From QVMG01 sp032073245 (GTDB lineage: Bacteria > Bacteroidota > Bacteroidia > Bacteroidales > Tannerellaceae), in contig DAMANX010000004.1 in the NCBI GenBank assembly GCA_032073245.1, positions 155,335-219,334 on the forward strand: a stretch of 64,000 nt of DNA. Direction: 5' to 3'. Within the stretch, counting starts at the first letter, position 1; each line of letters opens with the position of its first letter. Under the pieces are notes generated by a model that did not search any database, was not told the origin of the DNA, and saw only the letters and a list, made by a program, of their open reading frames with translations. This document shows, one piece after another, positions 18,051-27,997 of this stretch. A program made the translations under genes and the position numbers.

Positions 18051-18113
18051 GCTTGCAAATATTCTCTAAAAGAATTACTTTTGCCACTCTTATAGTATTG
18101 ATGAATAGCTGAA

Positions 18114-18131
18114 CTGTCACTTTAGAAGTGA
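18114..18131 (+). repeat. Left inverted repeat of candidate invertible segment
   Basis: CTGTCACTTTAGAAGTGA is the exact reverse complement of 19296-19313. The site has an inner dyad (GTCACTT-TAG-AAGTGAC, 18116-18132), as expected for paired recombinase monomers. It lies 63 bp after the recombinase stop codon. Confidence 0.8.
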
Positions 18132-18138
18132 CGGATTT

Positions 18139-18170
18139 CTAATACTATGTAATATATAACACCCCGCAAA
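18139..18170 (-). promoter_or_regulatory. Candidate switchable promoter in the invertible segment
   Basis: On the minus strand, TTTG (18170-18167) lies 19 bp before TAGTATTAG (18147-18139), a 6 of 8 match to TAnnTTTG. It reads leftward out of the segment in the present orientation, so it would drive the surface gene only after inversion. Confidence 0.4.
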
Positions 18171-18215
18171 AATACGCCACAATTCCTGATGGGAAATTCT
18201 TAATTCTTCCTTATT

Positions 18216-19058
18216 TCATAATAATGTTTTTTCTTTCCTGATTTTACCGGGAGGTGCTCCAAAATGCTTCTTACAATAGTCACAAAACTGTGATGGAGAT
18301 AAGAATTTGAGGTCGTCTGCTAACTGTTTTAGTATCTTATCCCCGTTGATTAGTTCATATAATAATATTTCATTTTTCCGTCTGATTACCCACTGGTAGG
18401 CTGCCATTCCAAATGTATTTTGGAATCGTTTATAGAAAGGCGAAAGACTAAGGCAATAGGCTGATGCCAGTTCCTGTATATTCCTAACATTAAGGTAGTT
18501 ATTATATACAAAAGAGGCGAAGCAATGCTTTGAATCAAGTAAGGGATAGAAGAAAAAGTATAATTCTTTCCCTGTATAAGTTTCATAAAGGAATTCAAAT
18601 AAATTTTCCATTTTCTCTTTTAAAAATAAAGCATTCGCGTGTTCAATCTCTAATTCTTGTTTTAAGCAATGCAGGAAGGCCAGGAATTTATCTTTTAATT
18701 GAAGTATATCAGGACGATTCTCTATTGGATTTTTTTCCTGAGAAAATGTATGGATAAATGAATCAAAATAGCGAAAATGTTTATTTATACGAATGATAAT
18801 CAAACAACTATCCTTTTCTGCATTTAAGGTATAACTATACCCCGGAAGGAATATAATCCCCCCGTTCCCTTCAATAAATTGTCGGGATGAATGGACTGAC
18901 GTAACTTGAAGATATCCTTCCACAAGGAAGATAATCTCACTTTCATACACTATAACCTGCTTCCTTATTCCGGCAGGTATTGTCAAATACTCAATTGCGG
19001 GCAAACTGTCATAAGGACGTTCCCTGAGAAAACTACTTTTTGTCTTCAGATGTGCCAT
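18216..19058 (-). CDS. AraC-family transcriptional regulator inside the invertible segment
   Basis: A 280-residue DNA-binding regulator. The N-terminal part (about 1-180) looks like a cupin-type ligand or dimerisation domain. The C-terminal 95 residues form the double helix-turn-helix of the AraC family (ELASAYCLSLSPFYKRFQNTFG, then LADDLKFLSPSQFCDYCKKHFG). The second helix-turn-helix is well conserved. It is transcribed away from the surface gene in the present orientation. Its position between the recombinase and the surface gene, inside the repeats, suggests it regulates one or both. The upstream dyad at 19161-19200 is a possible autoregulatory site. Confidence 0.88.
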   Translation of the reverse strand: MAHLKTKSSFLRERPYDSLPAIEYLTIPAGIRKQVIVYESEIIFLVEGYLQVTSVHSSRQFIEGNGGIIFLPGYSYTLNAEKDSCLIIIRINKHFRYFDSFIHTFSQEKNPIENRPDILQLKDKFLAFLHCLKQELEIEHANALFLKEKMENLFEFLYETYTGKELYFFFYPLLDSKHCFASFVYNNYLNVRNIQELASAYCLSLSPFYKRFQNTFGMAAYQWVIRRKNEILLYELINGDKILKQLADDLKFLSPSQFCDYCKKHFGAPPGKIRKEKTLL

Positions 19059-19160
19059 AATGCATTTCTTCTCAAACGGTTAACAAAAGGTTTGAAAACT
19101 CATTTCTCTTTTACATCTGATGATTAGCTTTTAATTCTTTCATGGAGGCAGTGATGATAG

Positions 19161-19200
19161 CATTTATGATATTCTTACACGCTCGAAGCATTCATAAATG
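19161..19200. promoter_or_regulatory. Dyad upstream of the AraC-type gene
   Basis: Perfect 9-bp inverted repeats CATTTATGA (19161-19169) and TCATAAATG (19192-19200) lie about 100 bp upstream of the AraC ATG. It is a possible operator. Confidence 0.4.
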
Positions 19201-19295
19201 TTTGAAAGATGTTTTAAACTGCGAAACAAGACTAATCAAACTCTTTTTATTCATCTGTTTATTAACTACTTAAAATTTGTCAATCTTTATTTCTT

Positions 19296-19313
19296 TCACT
19301 TCTAAAGTGACAG
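19296..19313 (-). repeat. Right inverted repeat of candidate invertible segment
   Basis: TCACTTCTAAAGTGACAG is an exact inverse of 18114-18131. It lies 72 bp before the surface-protein ATG, in its untranslated leader. Confidence 0.8.
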
Positions 19314-19384
19314 GTATAAACAGATACCGTTTTACACACTCAAAAATTAAAAAAGAAAAATCAAGTTTATCAAACACAAATTTT

Positions 19385-19936
19385 ATGAAACAAGTAAATG
19401 AAATGCGAAAACCAAGTAGGGCATATCTATGTATGCGCAAGTTATGGTTGCTAATTGTATTAGGAATGATAGCAGGAATAGCACCGATGGTAGCTCAGGG
19501 TATTCAATGGGCTGGTGGTACTCCTAAACTTAACCCGGAACTTTTGATTCTGGAAGGGGAATCGGGGGAACTTGAACTTTATTTTACGGCTCGGAATGAT
19601 ATTCCCAAGGCCTCCGTTGAAATCGAGTTGCCGGCGAATTTTAAATATATGGGGCTTTCGGTTGGTGAAGGTATGGGTAATGGGATTACTTATTCTTCAC
19701 AGTCAAAGAATGAAAAACTGACATTGACCATTACATCTAATGGGGGAATACTCGCTCAGGGTGATAATTTTCATATTAATGTAAAGGTAGCTGCAAAATG
19801 TGGGGCTGAAAACGGTGCGGAAATTTCCGTGAAAGTGAAATCGGATGTGATGACGGTCGATAGGGGAGAAAATAATGTGCCTGTGATGGTGCAAACTCCT
19901 ACTATCCGTATTACATCGCCTGAACCTAAACAGTAG
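19385..19936 (+). CDS. 5' fragment of the giant surface-protein gene, ending at the in-frame TAG
   Basis: This is the part that would be translated without readthrough: 183 residues with a signal peptide (membrane core LWLLIVLGMIAGIAP) followed by one beta-sandwich-like domain resembling cohesin-type or adhesin modules. It stops at TAG 19934-19936 directly after PEPKQ. The start at ATG 19385 is chosen because the longer frame back to 19277 begins with TTG and runs through the recombination repeat. A nearby in-frame ATG at 19433 would give a tighter signal peptide. See the full-length entry for the whole gene. Confidence 0.7.
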   Translation: MKQVNEMRKPSRAYLCMRKLWLLIVLGMIAGIAPMVAQGIQWAGGTPKLNPELLILEGESGELELYFTARNDIPKASVEIELPANFKYMGLSVGEGMGNGITYSSQSKNEKLTLTITSNGGILAQGDNFHINVKVAAKCGAENGAEISVKVKSDVMTVDRGENNVPVMVQTPTIRITSPEPKQ

Positions 19937-22900
19937 TTTAAAGAAACAGATACGGGAAAAAACTTTGAATTGCAGATACAGACGGGAACAGGAAGCCTGA
20001 ACGGGGTCGAACTGTTGCTCGAAATGGATACCTATGTATCCCTTACCGGTTTTGAATTGGATGGGACAGTAATTTCGGCTACATCGAAAAGTACAAGTAC
20101 TAAAAAGACTTACACTGTACAATTGGATGCTTTGAGTACGACTGCACAGAAATTAACCTTTAAGGCTGCATCCGACCGTCCGGGAACCCGTACTATCGTG
20201 ACGAAAGCTAAATATCTTCAGAGTACTTCCTGTGGTGGTGAACAGACGGGGCAGTTACTGACTATGGTGATTCCTTCGCAATCGGGAACGCCGATGATAT
20301 CACTAGTGAGTTCTTCTTTTGTAGATACAGAAGATAAAAATATTACTATTTATGATAATAATCTGGATGGTATAACTCCTAACACAATAAAAACAATACA
20401 TGAGAATAGTGGAAATGGTGAAGCTTGGGATTTGAGCGCAACGGTAGGTTTACTTTCTTTGGGCTATATAGATATTGATAAAATATCTTTTCAGGTAGAA
20501 GGTGGTGAAAAGGAAAATCTGAATAAAGATGAATGTATAATAGAAAGAACAAATTTATCAGAGACGACGGCTTATAAGTATATGAACTATGGCGATAATG
20601 AAAATAACCCTTTTCAGATTAAAATCAAATTTCCATCATATGTTACTGTAGCACCTGGAAAAAAAATCACCTTATGGGTTCAAACTTATAATGGAAAGGT
20701 ATATGACAATAAAGATAAAGATGTGTATGCTTCTTCAGTCGGCGCAGCTCTGAATGCGTGTTCTGTAAATTATACTTGTAATGATTCACAGGGTGAGCCC
20801 GGAGGAAAACAAACAAATACACGAGTAATAAGTGGATTTGCATCTCCAAAATTTGCTGTACTGCCTGATGGCTTTACTCTTAAGTCTAATCAGTCGATAA
20901 CACAAAAAATATTATTCTCTGCCCCTTCTATTAATGAAAAAAGTAAATTCCGTATAACAGTGAAGCTCCCGGAGTGGATGGCGCTTGATTATGAAAATGG
21001 GATAGAAGAAGCTATTCTTTTTAAAAATGTTGCTGAAACACTGTATGAGCCAATGGCCAACACGGCAAAATATGAAAACGGGGTCTATAGTATAATATTT
21101 TCTACTACGGCTGTTTCTGCAACACAGGAACCTCAACATTATCTTTGGCTAAACTATAAGATAACGGGGTCGCTTGAAGAGGATGAAAAAGAAAGAAAAG
21201 GAACTATTCAGTACGGATTGGATTATATTATCAACGGATATTATTTAGAAAACATATCGCAGGTGAAACAACCAGTTTCTTTTATTAAAGAAGAAGGAAT
21301 AAGGCTGGATAAATTCAGTTTGCAACGCACTACAAAGGGGCTAAAAGATAGCAATAACAAAAGAAAACCGGATGATGGAACAATTGCACCGGACGAAGAA
21401 ATAAATTCTTATCTCTATATTTCTGAGGATGAAGGTATGTTGAAGTGGGAAGCAACTGTATTGGATGGAACCTATAAATACCTTTATTTACCTTTTACCA
21501 CAGGAGCAAATATAAATCTCGAAAGTAAAGAAGCTCCAGGAAAAGTCAATTTTAACTCGGAAAAAATAAATATTAAAGTAGATAATAGTTCTGTTCCGGA
21601 GGAAATGATATCAATAAATAAAATTGATGATAATTCATTTTACATTTTGTTACAGGACGCTGAAAGTAAATATTTAAAAGAGGGGAATGAAATTAAAGTT
21701 TCAGTTCCTTTTAAGGAAAAGTTATATTCCGCGTTTAATACATTTTTCAAGGGCAAATGCTTTGTGAGTAATGTGGCAATTAATAAACCGGGGGAAAGCA
21801 ATGCTAATCCCGACAGGAAAGGAAAGGATTTTGTTTCTCATGAAGTACGGTTTGTATACCCGCAGTTATATTTTTATTGGAACAATGACCAGCATTATTC
21901 CAATTTCTATAATGATGAAGAAATTTCTATGGCAGGTGGATGGCAGAATATTTTCCATAATGTATTGGCTTCTCCTTATTTTGGGAATGAATACCGTTGC
22001 CACCAATATCCTTATCAGATGACCTGGGAAATGCCTGAAGGATATACACTTGTAGGAGGAATGACCGTGACCCGTGGCTCAGGTGATACTGAAGGGCCTG
22101 CCACACAGACTATATATCCTGACCCGAATCTTTCAAGCGGAAATGTATATGTTTTTGATATGGAAAGCCTCTACGACCTGGATTATGACGGGTCACCTGG
22201 TAAACCGCTGAAAGATGGTAAATGGATATTGCCGGATGACAGATGGTATCAGAATAACACTGTAACGATTAAGCCTTCTAAAGCGGCAGCACCTGTAAGT
22301 ACACTTAAACGTTCTTACTTAACTAAGAATCCTAAGACGGGTCTAACAACACCCTTGTCACGCAGTGTAACATTTAATTACCAGGGAACCACCATCTCTA
22401 TCGAGCCAAGTGTTAAAAAGCTTACGGCTTACAGTACCAAAGTAAATATCCCGAATATCAACCTTGCGAACACCAGTGGCGAAGACTTTATCCATCATTT
22501 ATGGTTGTATGTAGATGGCAATGTTAATAACCTGGAACTAAAAGGCTCCGGCATTACCGCAAAAGGACAAGGATTTGAGAAAAGATGGATTAAGCTAACG
22601 GATAAAATGATCGGCGGTACAGCGATGGATTTCTCACTTGACTTTGATTTCAATGGGACAGATGAGGATATCACTATATATACTATCTGCGGATTTGATA
22701 ATGAGAAATGGCCTGAACCTGATGATGAAAAGCTGAATACCTCCGCCAACCCTAATCTGGGAGCAAAGACCTCAATAAGGGTTACGATGGCTGATGCGTC
22801 GCTTACAGGAACCCTGAAAGTGTCCGATCCGAATATCGACCATCTTCAACCGTATACGGTAACTATCACGGTTGATGGTAGGCAAAGTGAAGGCCTTTTG

Positions 22901-25645
22901 CGCAACCCGAAAGTAAGCCTTACCATTCCTGAAGGCCAGCATTATATACCGGGTAGTGCCACTTTCAAATATGATAATAAAAGCGGCCTTTCGGCTTTAC
23001 TGGATGAAGCCCTGAAGACAGGGAATGATGATAGTCGGCAGCCGGCTCCACTGCCATCGGAAAGGACAATCGTGCTCGACCTTTCACAGATTGCCGGACA
23101 GGAAATCGTTTTCCCTGGCTTCCTCAGCAGCGACCCCTCGGATACCGACGCCAAAAGAGTTGCCGTTATCGAAGCCGAATTTGACCCTATGTGTAATTCG
23201 GAACTAACCAGTATGCGCTTTACAGGGATGATCAGCGGCGAAAACGCACGAGGCGTAGCGGCAGCGACATATAAAATCATCTCCCCATCACTGCTACCCG
23301 CTATGCCGACCGATTATGATTTTGACGTGAATGCAACATTGAGCAATACTTCACATGCATTTAATGAATGGCAATTGTCAGATGTATTGACCGTAACGCT
23401 CCGAAAAATAACCGGTGCAGATATCCCTATGCAGTCAAGCGACTACTTCCTGCTGGAAATGCCCGCCCAAATGAATATCAATGGAAATATCAGTCAAAGC
23501 AGCGTGATTTCAGGAATTGCCGGGAATGCCACCATTGAAAGCAATGCCGTATCCCCCTCGGGAGATAAGAGAAGTATCCGTATCGCACTGCCTATAGACG
23601 AAATCAACCAGGATGGAAGCCTGGGACAAAACAAGGATATTGTATTTACGATGTCTGTCGTTTATTCTCCCGATGAGAAAGAACTGGCGAATGACCCACT
23701 CCACCGAATTGAAGCCAAAGTAGTTTCTTCGGCACAATTCGGTAGTTGCGGTAAAAAGTCGATTACAGTGGGTGAATCAGTTGTCGATATAGCGATTCTG
23801 ACAATAGACAAAATGGATTATACGACATTTATCGGTACTCCGCTCACACTGAAAATACTGGATAATTCACTGAAAGGGAAATGGTATACGGATGAAAGCC
23901 TGAGTGATGAAGTTGCCGAAGGTGCCTCATTTACCTATACTCCGGAGCCAACTGAATATCCGGATAAGAATGCACTGGCCAATGGAGTTGAAAAGACATT
24001 CTGGGTGTCGGCTCTGTTCCCGGATGCGGATGACCCGCAAATCATCAATGATTATGGAAAAGTCCCTGTGAAAATAACCGTATATCCTACGCTGGCATTC
24101 GAAACTCTGCCGCAGAATACGGTTTGTGGATCAGGAAATCGTGCCTATAATGAACTTATAAATGAAACTACGGTACCGGTAGGAACGGATGTGGCTCTTT
24201 ATACTACCGAAAGTTGCACGGATGGCAGTAAAATAACAACATGGCCCTATCCGATTAGCTCATCGCATTCTATATGGGCTTGTGCTTCGAATAAAGGAGG
24301 TAAAGGCACACCAAAAGAAATACAGTTTACCGTATACGAAGCGCCTGAAATCGGGACAGACCTGGTAGAAGAAACCGTATATCTGGATAATGGCGGGAAA
24401 ACGACACTGGCAATCAGCGCAACAGGTGATAATATCCGTTACGAATGGTATAAAAGAGCTGTCGGTGAACATACTTTTGATGTTGTCGCTGACCATAACC
24501 TTCCGACGTTGGAAGTTTCTGAAAGTGGAGAGTATTATGTGCTTGTTATCGGATGCGAAATGAAACAGAGCAAAACGACAACGATCGTAATTTGTCCTCC
24601 GTTGAGCATTGCAATCGATGAAACAATGCCGGTGACCTATTGTGAGACATCACAAGCGCTTATAGATGGTATACGCTTGAAAGATTATATCAAGGATATG
24701 AATCCGGAATTTGACTATCTGTATCTGAACGAAAGTGTGTATGAAAAGATTACTGATGACATATACCTGTCCAAACAACCGGGAGAAACAACTTATTCAT
24801 TGATAGCAGAGAATAAGGCAGGTTCACGTACACAACCGTTGAGACTGAAAATAACCATCGACCGTATAATAAGTATCACTGATCATCCGAAAGATATACA
24901 GGTATATAGCGGACGTTCTGCAACCTTAAGTGTTACCGCCCTGGGTGATAATCTTACTTATCAGTGGCAGGAGAAAGGTGCAGATAGCCAGTTTGCAGAT
25001 ATAGACGGTGCAACTGAAAGGGAATACAGTATTTCACAAGCCGGTGAATACAGGGTAGTTGTGACCGGAAATACTTCGGGATGTGGAAATCAACGTATAG
25101 AAAGCCAGTCTGCGAAAGTAACTGTTTACACACCACCAGTAGTAGAAGAGGTGTTATGCCGTGTTACTTATGAAGCAAACTGGAGTAGCGTTGTGACGGT
25201 AAAAACCTATTCAGGCAATATCACACTCGGATCGGGGGATTATGTTGACCAACGCACCCGTGTGGTGGTAACAGCGACTCCGGGCATGGCCGGATTAAAT
25301 CTGGTAAGCCTGACAGCCAATGACCGGAATATAAGCAATGGTGACATTATAGCAATAGATACAGATACACATATAATTGCAACATTTGAACTGGGTAATA
25401 CAGATCCGAATCCGGATCCTGTCAATAATCAGGAAGCACTACAAGCTATTGAGATATGGAGTGCGAGAGGTAGTATATATATTCGTTGTAATAGTGAAGA
25501 ACGTATCCGTATATATGATCCTTCAGGCCGTATTAAGTTTGACCAGCAAATACCGGCCGGTGAAACCAGCTTAGAATTGCCGAAGGGTGTATATGTGGTT
25601 GTCATGAATGAAGGGATTGTGAAGAAGATTGTGGTGAAAGATTAA
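19385..25645 (+). pseudogene. Giant secreted multidomain surface protein gene with one in-frame amber codon
   Basis: The frame is continuous from 19385 to 25645 except for TAG at codon 184; restoring it gives about 2086 residues. After the signal peptide come many beta-rich repeat domains (DUF11/adhesin-like in appearance). An Ig-like domain (about 1834-1917, motif YQWQEKG) and an InlB-like module (about 1925-2006) follow. The last 70 residues (IRIYDPSGRI then LPKGVYVVV) match the pattern of a type IX secretion type A sorting domain. The protein would be anchored or displayed at the cell surface. Coding quality is equal on both sides of the TAG, and the part after it lacks its own signal peptide or good start, so the gene is nonsense-interrupted. 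It lies downstream of the candidate invertible segment and is likely phase-variable. A terminator follows. No close family was recognised. Confidence 0.85.
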
Positions 25646-25666
25646 ATATCAATAATAGACTAAGAG

Positions 25667-25695
25667 AAAGGGCGAGCTGTAAGGTTCGCCCTTTT
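25667..25695 (+). terminator. Rho-independent terminator after the surface-protein gene
   Basis: The 9-bp stem AAAGGGCGA / TCGCCCTTT is followed by a T-run. A further small stem GGGTTAG/CTAACCC lies at about 25707-25730 and may serve the convergent menA gene. Confidence 0.85.
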
Positions 25696-25752
25696 TGATA
25701 TCAAGAGGGGTTAGCTTACTTAACTAACCCGTTGCTTTAGCTTAATTAAGTT

Positions 25753-26643
25753 TTATAATACAAGGATTAAACTAACAATAACAGCAAATAAAAAAACCAA
25801 CATAGCGGTGCGTCCTAACAAAGGATTAAGTTTTCTTCCTTCAACACTACGGAATTGCCACCAGGTAAGAAAGAATATAGCAAAGAAAGCTGCAAAGAGG
25901 AATATTAGCCATTTACTATCTTGCATAAGGAAAGGAGAAACGATCAGAAGAGCTAAAATACCATTAATCAAGTAGATACTACGCCCGTATCGTTTTCCAA
26001 ATAAAACTATTGTCGTTCGTTTATTTGAAACCTTATCTTGTTCATAATCACGATAATTATTCACTACTAATATATTAACGGAAAGAAAGCCCATGGCTAG
26101 AGAAAGCATAAAGGCCAGAAGCGAAAATGTGTTAGCCTGCGCATAATAGGTAAAACATACCGGAACAATCCCATAAAAAAGCACTACACATGCATCCCCC
26201 AACCCATTATAAGCTAGAGGAAAAGGGCCTGCAGAATAAGCTAGCACACATATTGCCATAGCAATACCTACAGGTAGAAGTATCCATCCCCCATATATTA
26301 TAAGCAAACAACCGCAAATACAGGATAAACCCAGAGTTATAAAAGTTCCTACTAACATCGATTTTGGTGAAATCCATCCTGAAGCAACAGCACGATCGGG
26401 ACCTAAACGATCCTCCCGGTCAGCTCCCTTTACATAATCAAAATAATCATTTGCATAATTACTGGCTATCTGTGCCATAAGTGCTACCAGAAAACAAAGA
26501 ACAGCTGGGATTATTTGAAAAATACCGTCATGCCATGCCAAAGCACAACCCACTAATACGGGGCTAAACGATGAAAATAAAGTACGGGGACGTGCCGCCT
26601 CAATCCAGGCAACGATTATATTTTTCTTTTTTATGTGTATCAT
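25753..26643 (-). CDS. menA: 1,4-dihydroxy-2-naphthoate polyprenyltransferase MenA
   Basis: This UbiA-superfamily inner-membrane enzyme prenylates 1,4-dihydroxy-2-naphthoate to demethylmenaquinone. It starts with the family block WIEAARPRTLFSSFSPVLVG. The first Asp-rich prenyl-diphosphate motif is NDYFDYVKGAD, and the second is NNYRDYEQD. Eight to nine membrane segments and the 296-residue length are as expected. It is a single gene, convergent with the surface-protein gene and divergent from the small protein gene at 26734. Confidence 0.95.
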   Translation of the reverse strand: MIHIKKKNIIVAWIEAARPRTLFSSFSPVLVGCALAWHDGIFQIIPAVLCFLVALMAQIASNYANDYFDYVKGADREDRLGPDRAVASGWISPKSMLVGTFITLGLSCICGCLLIIYGGWILLPVGIAMAICVLAYSAGPFPLAYNGLGDACVVLFYGIVPVCFTYYAQANTFSLLAFMLSLAMGFLSVNILVVNNYRDYEQDKVSNKRTTIVLFGKRYGRSIYLINGILALLIVSPFLMQDSKWLIFLFAAFFAIFFLTWWQFRSVEGRKLNPLLGRTAMLVFLFAVIVSLILVL

Positions 26644-26733
26644 AAAAATTACTTTCTTGTTTCACCCTGCAAAGGAAAACAAAAAATACGCTTATTTGTT
26701 ATCATAGAAAGAAAACATGGCTATATTTGCCGT

Positions 26734-27135
26734 ATGAAACAGATTCTATTCATAATGGGGTTATTGTTGACCGTTATACTGTTCTCACCGCAAGAAGTAG
26801 TGAGCAGCGAAGAGACGGAAGTGCCCACGAAAGAATCCTATATTCAGGAGAAAAGTGCAGCAGCCGATATGCAGCATCGTTTTGAAATAATATTTCAAGA
26901 CTTAAGAAACAGTAATTGCCTGACACCATGCCGCCATGTGCAATCTACATTTTATATACCTCATGTTCGTGTAGTGAAAACTGCCATTCGTTTGCATCAG
27001 GATATCCGTTTAAAAGGATTGGATCAACTCCAGAAAGTAACGGAATATGTATCTATATGTCAAACTATTAACTATTCTTCCCTCTATTGCCGCTGGGCAT
27101 ATCATGTTTACGCCCTTCGGAAAATAGTTATTTAA
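26734..27135 (+). CDS. Hypothetical small exported protein
   Basis: A 133-residue protein with an N-terminal hydrophobic signal (MKQILFIMGLLLTVILFS) and a basic, cysteine-containing C-terminal half. I recognise no family. The ATG at 26734 is chosen because the longer frame overlaps the menA start and begins with a non-hydrophobic segment. A -7-like TATATTTGC ends 4 bp before this ATG, which is closer than usual, so either the start or the promoter reading may be off. It stands alone, divergent from menA. Confidence 0.55.
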   Translation: MKQILFIMGLLLTVILFSPQEVVSSEETEVPTKESYIQEKSAAADMQHRFEIIFQDLRNSNCLTPCRHVQSTFYIPHVRVVKTAIRLHQDIRLKGLDQLQKVTEYVSICQTINYSSLYCRWAYHVYALRKIVI

Positions 27136-27299
27136 AAAAAACTTACCTTCCCTATTATAGTTAAAGACGTTATTTAATCTTTGACTTCTAAGCAAGGCCC
27201 TTATCAGGCTGATGCTTGATTATATCATTTTATATTATAAAAATAATGCTTTTTAGCCTTCGTTCCGGATGGTTAATGAAGCTCTAATATATTACAATT

Positions 27300-27494
27300 A
27301 TGTCTAAGAAAAATTCAGGAAAAGTCCGTATATATTTATATGTTCTCTTAACTATTGCCGGTTGTGTATTGGCATGTAGCTCGGTTATCACCAATGATTA
27401 TTTGAAACTTGCAATCGTAATGGTTGCATTATGTGTAGGCCTTTTTGGTATCATGAAAGGATTGAGTTCAGGAAAGTCAGAAGAAGTAAATTAA
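27300..27494 (+). CDS. Small membrane protein (two helices)
   Basis: A 64-residue protein with two hydrophobic helices (about 10-30 and 34-53) and charged ends. No family is recognised. It is 20 bp upstream of a second small two-helix protein gene, and the pair ends in a strong terminator, so both are one transcript. The similar size and topology of the two suggest they may assemble together. Confidence 0.65.
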   Translation: MSKKNSGKVRIYLYVLLTIAGCVLACSSVITNDYLKLAIVMVALCVGLFGIMKGLSSGKSEEVN

Positions 27495-27514
27495 ACTAGC
27501 AAAAAACAGAAAAA

Positions 27515-27715
27515 ATGAAAGTGAATAAAGATTTAGTAGATGCAATCATGATGTTATCCTTCATTGGATTGGTTTTAGTTGGTACATCTGAATTCGACAG
27601 CGAAACAACTAAAAATATTATGATGGGTGTATTAGGAATTCTAGCAATAGCAATGGTAGCTTTACGGTTTGTTAAGCCCAAACACCATGATAATAATAAT
27701 GAATTAGCCGATTAA
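27515..27715 (+). CDS. Small membrane protein (two helices)
   Basis: A 66-residue protein with helices at about 8-25 and 35-53 and a polar His/Asn-rich C-terminal tail (KPKHHDNNNELAD). Function unknown. It is second in the two-gene unit with the gene at 27300. The consistent start codons, operon spacing and terminator argue that it is real. Confidence 0.65.
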   Translation: MKVNKDLVDAIMMLSFIGLVLVGTSEFDSETTKNIMMGVLGILAIAMVALRFVKPKHHDNNNELAD

Positions 27716-27736
27716 TATATTTATATTGCTTGGAAT

Positions 27737-27775
27737 AGAGTCTGCCCGGTTAATCGGGCAGGCTCTTTCTTTTTT
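27737..27775 (+). terminator. Rho-independent terminator of the small membrane protein pair
   Basis: The 12-nt arms AGAGTCTGCCCG / CGGGCAGGCTCT (one mismatch) have a 6-nt loop and are followed by a TTCTTTTTT tract. Confidence 0.9.
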
Positions 27776-27861
27776 GCTCCCGTTATACAATAATTAACAT
27801 GTTCTAATCAATAAAATATCAGCAGGTTAAGAAGAAAAAAGGGGTAAGCAGGTGTATTTTG

Positions 27862-27892
27862 CTTGGATTGTAAGAAAAAATATCTACTTTTG
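27862..27892 (+). promoter_or_regulatory. Promoter of the SRP RNA/tRNA-Thr unit
   Basis: A perfect -7 box TACTTTTG (27885-27892) lies 19 bp after CTTG (27862-27865). Transcription would start at the 5' end of the SRP RNA. Confidence 0.6.
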
Positions 27893-27897
27893 CGCCC

Positions 27898-27993
27898 GGG
27901 TAAGTCCTATACGGCATGCTCCCTCGGAATCCCCCAGGGCTTGACCGCAGCAAGGGTACTTGGTTGTAGCGGCGCGATGTAGTAAGCTTACCC
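27898..27993 (+). ncRNA. ffs: Bacterial small signal recognition particle RNA (4.5S-like)
   Basis: Closing arms GGGTAAG (27898-27904) and CTTACCC (27987-27993) bound a roughly 96-nt RNA. The core CCCCCAGG-GCTTGACCGC-AGCAAGGGTA matches the asymmetric loop and apical hairpin of the Ffh-binding domain IV. The RNA partners Ffh in co-translational membrane targeting. It sits 4 bp upstream of a tRNA gene, and the two are probably processed from one transcript. Confidence 0.85.
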
Positions 27994-27997
27994 ACCC

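Larger units (their letters stand above)
18114..19313. mobile_element. Candidate invertible DNA segment carrying an AraC-type regulator
   Basis: This 1200-bp segment is bounded by a perfect 18-bp inverted repeat. It lies between a complete tyrosine recombinase gene and a giant surface-protein gene. It contains one gene, an AraC-family regulator on the minus strand, and a promoter-like sequence at its left end reading outward to the left. Inversion would turn the regulator to the plus strand and aim that promoter at the surface gene, whose ATG is 72 bp beyond the right repeat. Segment boundaries are seen in sequence; inversion is inferred. The architecture parallels known phase-variable loci of Bacteroides and Parabacteroides, which switch surface structures by promoter inversion. 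Confidence 0.65.

Noticed and set aside
19277..19384. TTG start at 19277 for the surface protein
   Set aside because: It would place the recombination repeat inside the coding region and add a polar leader before the signal peptide; ATG 19385 fits far better.
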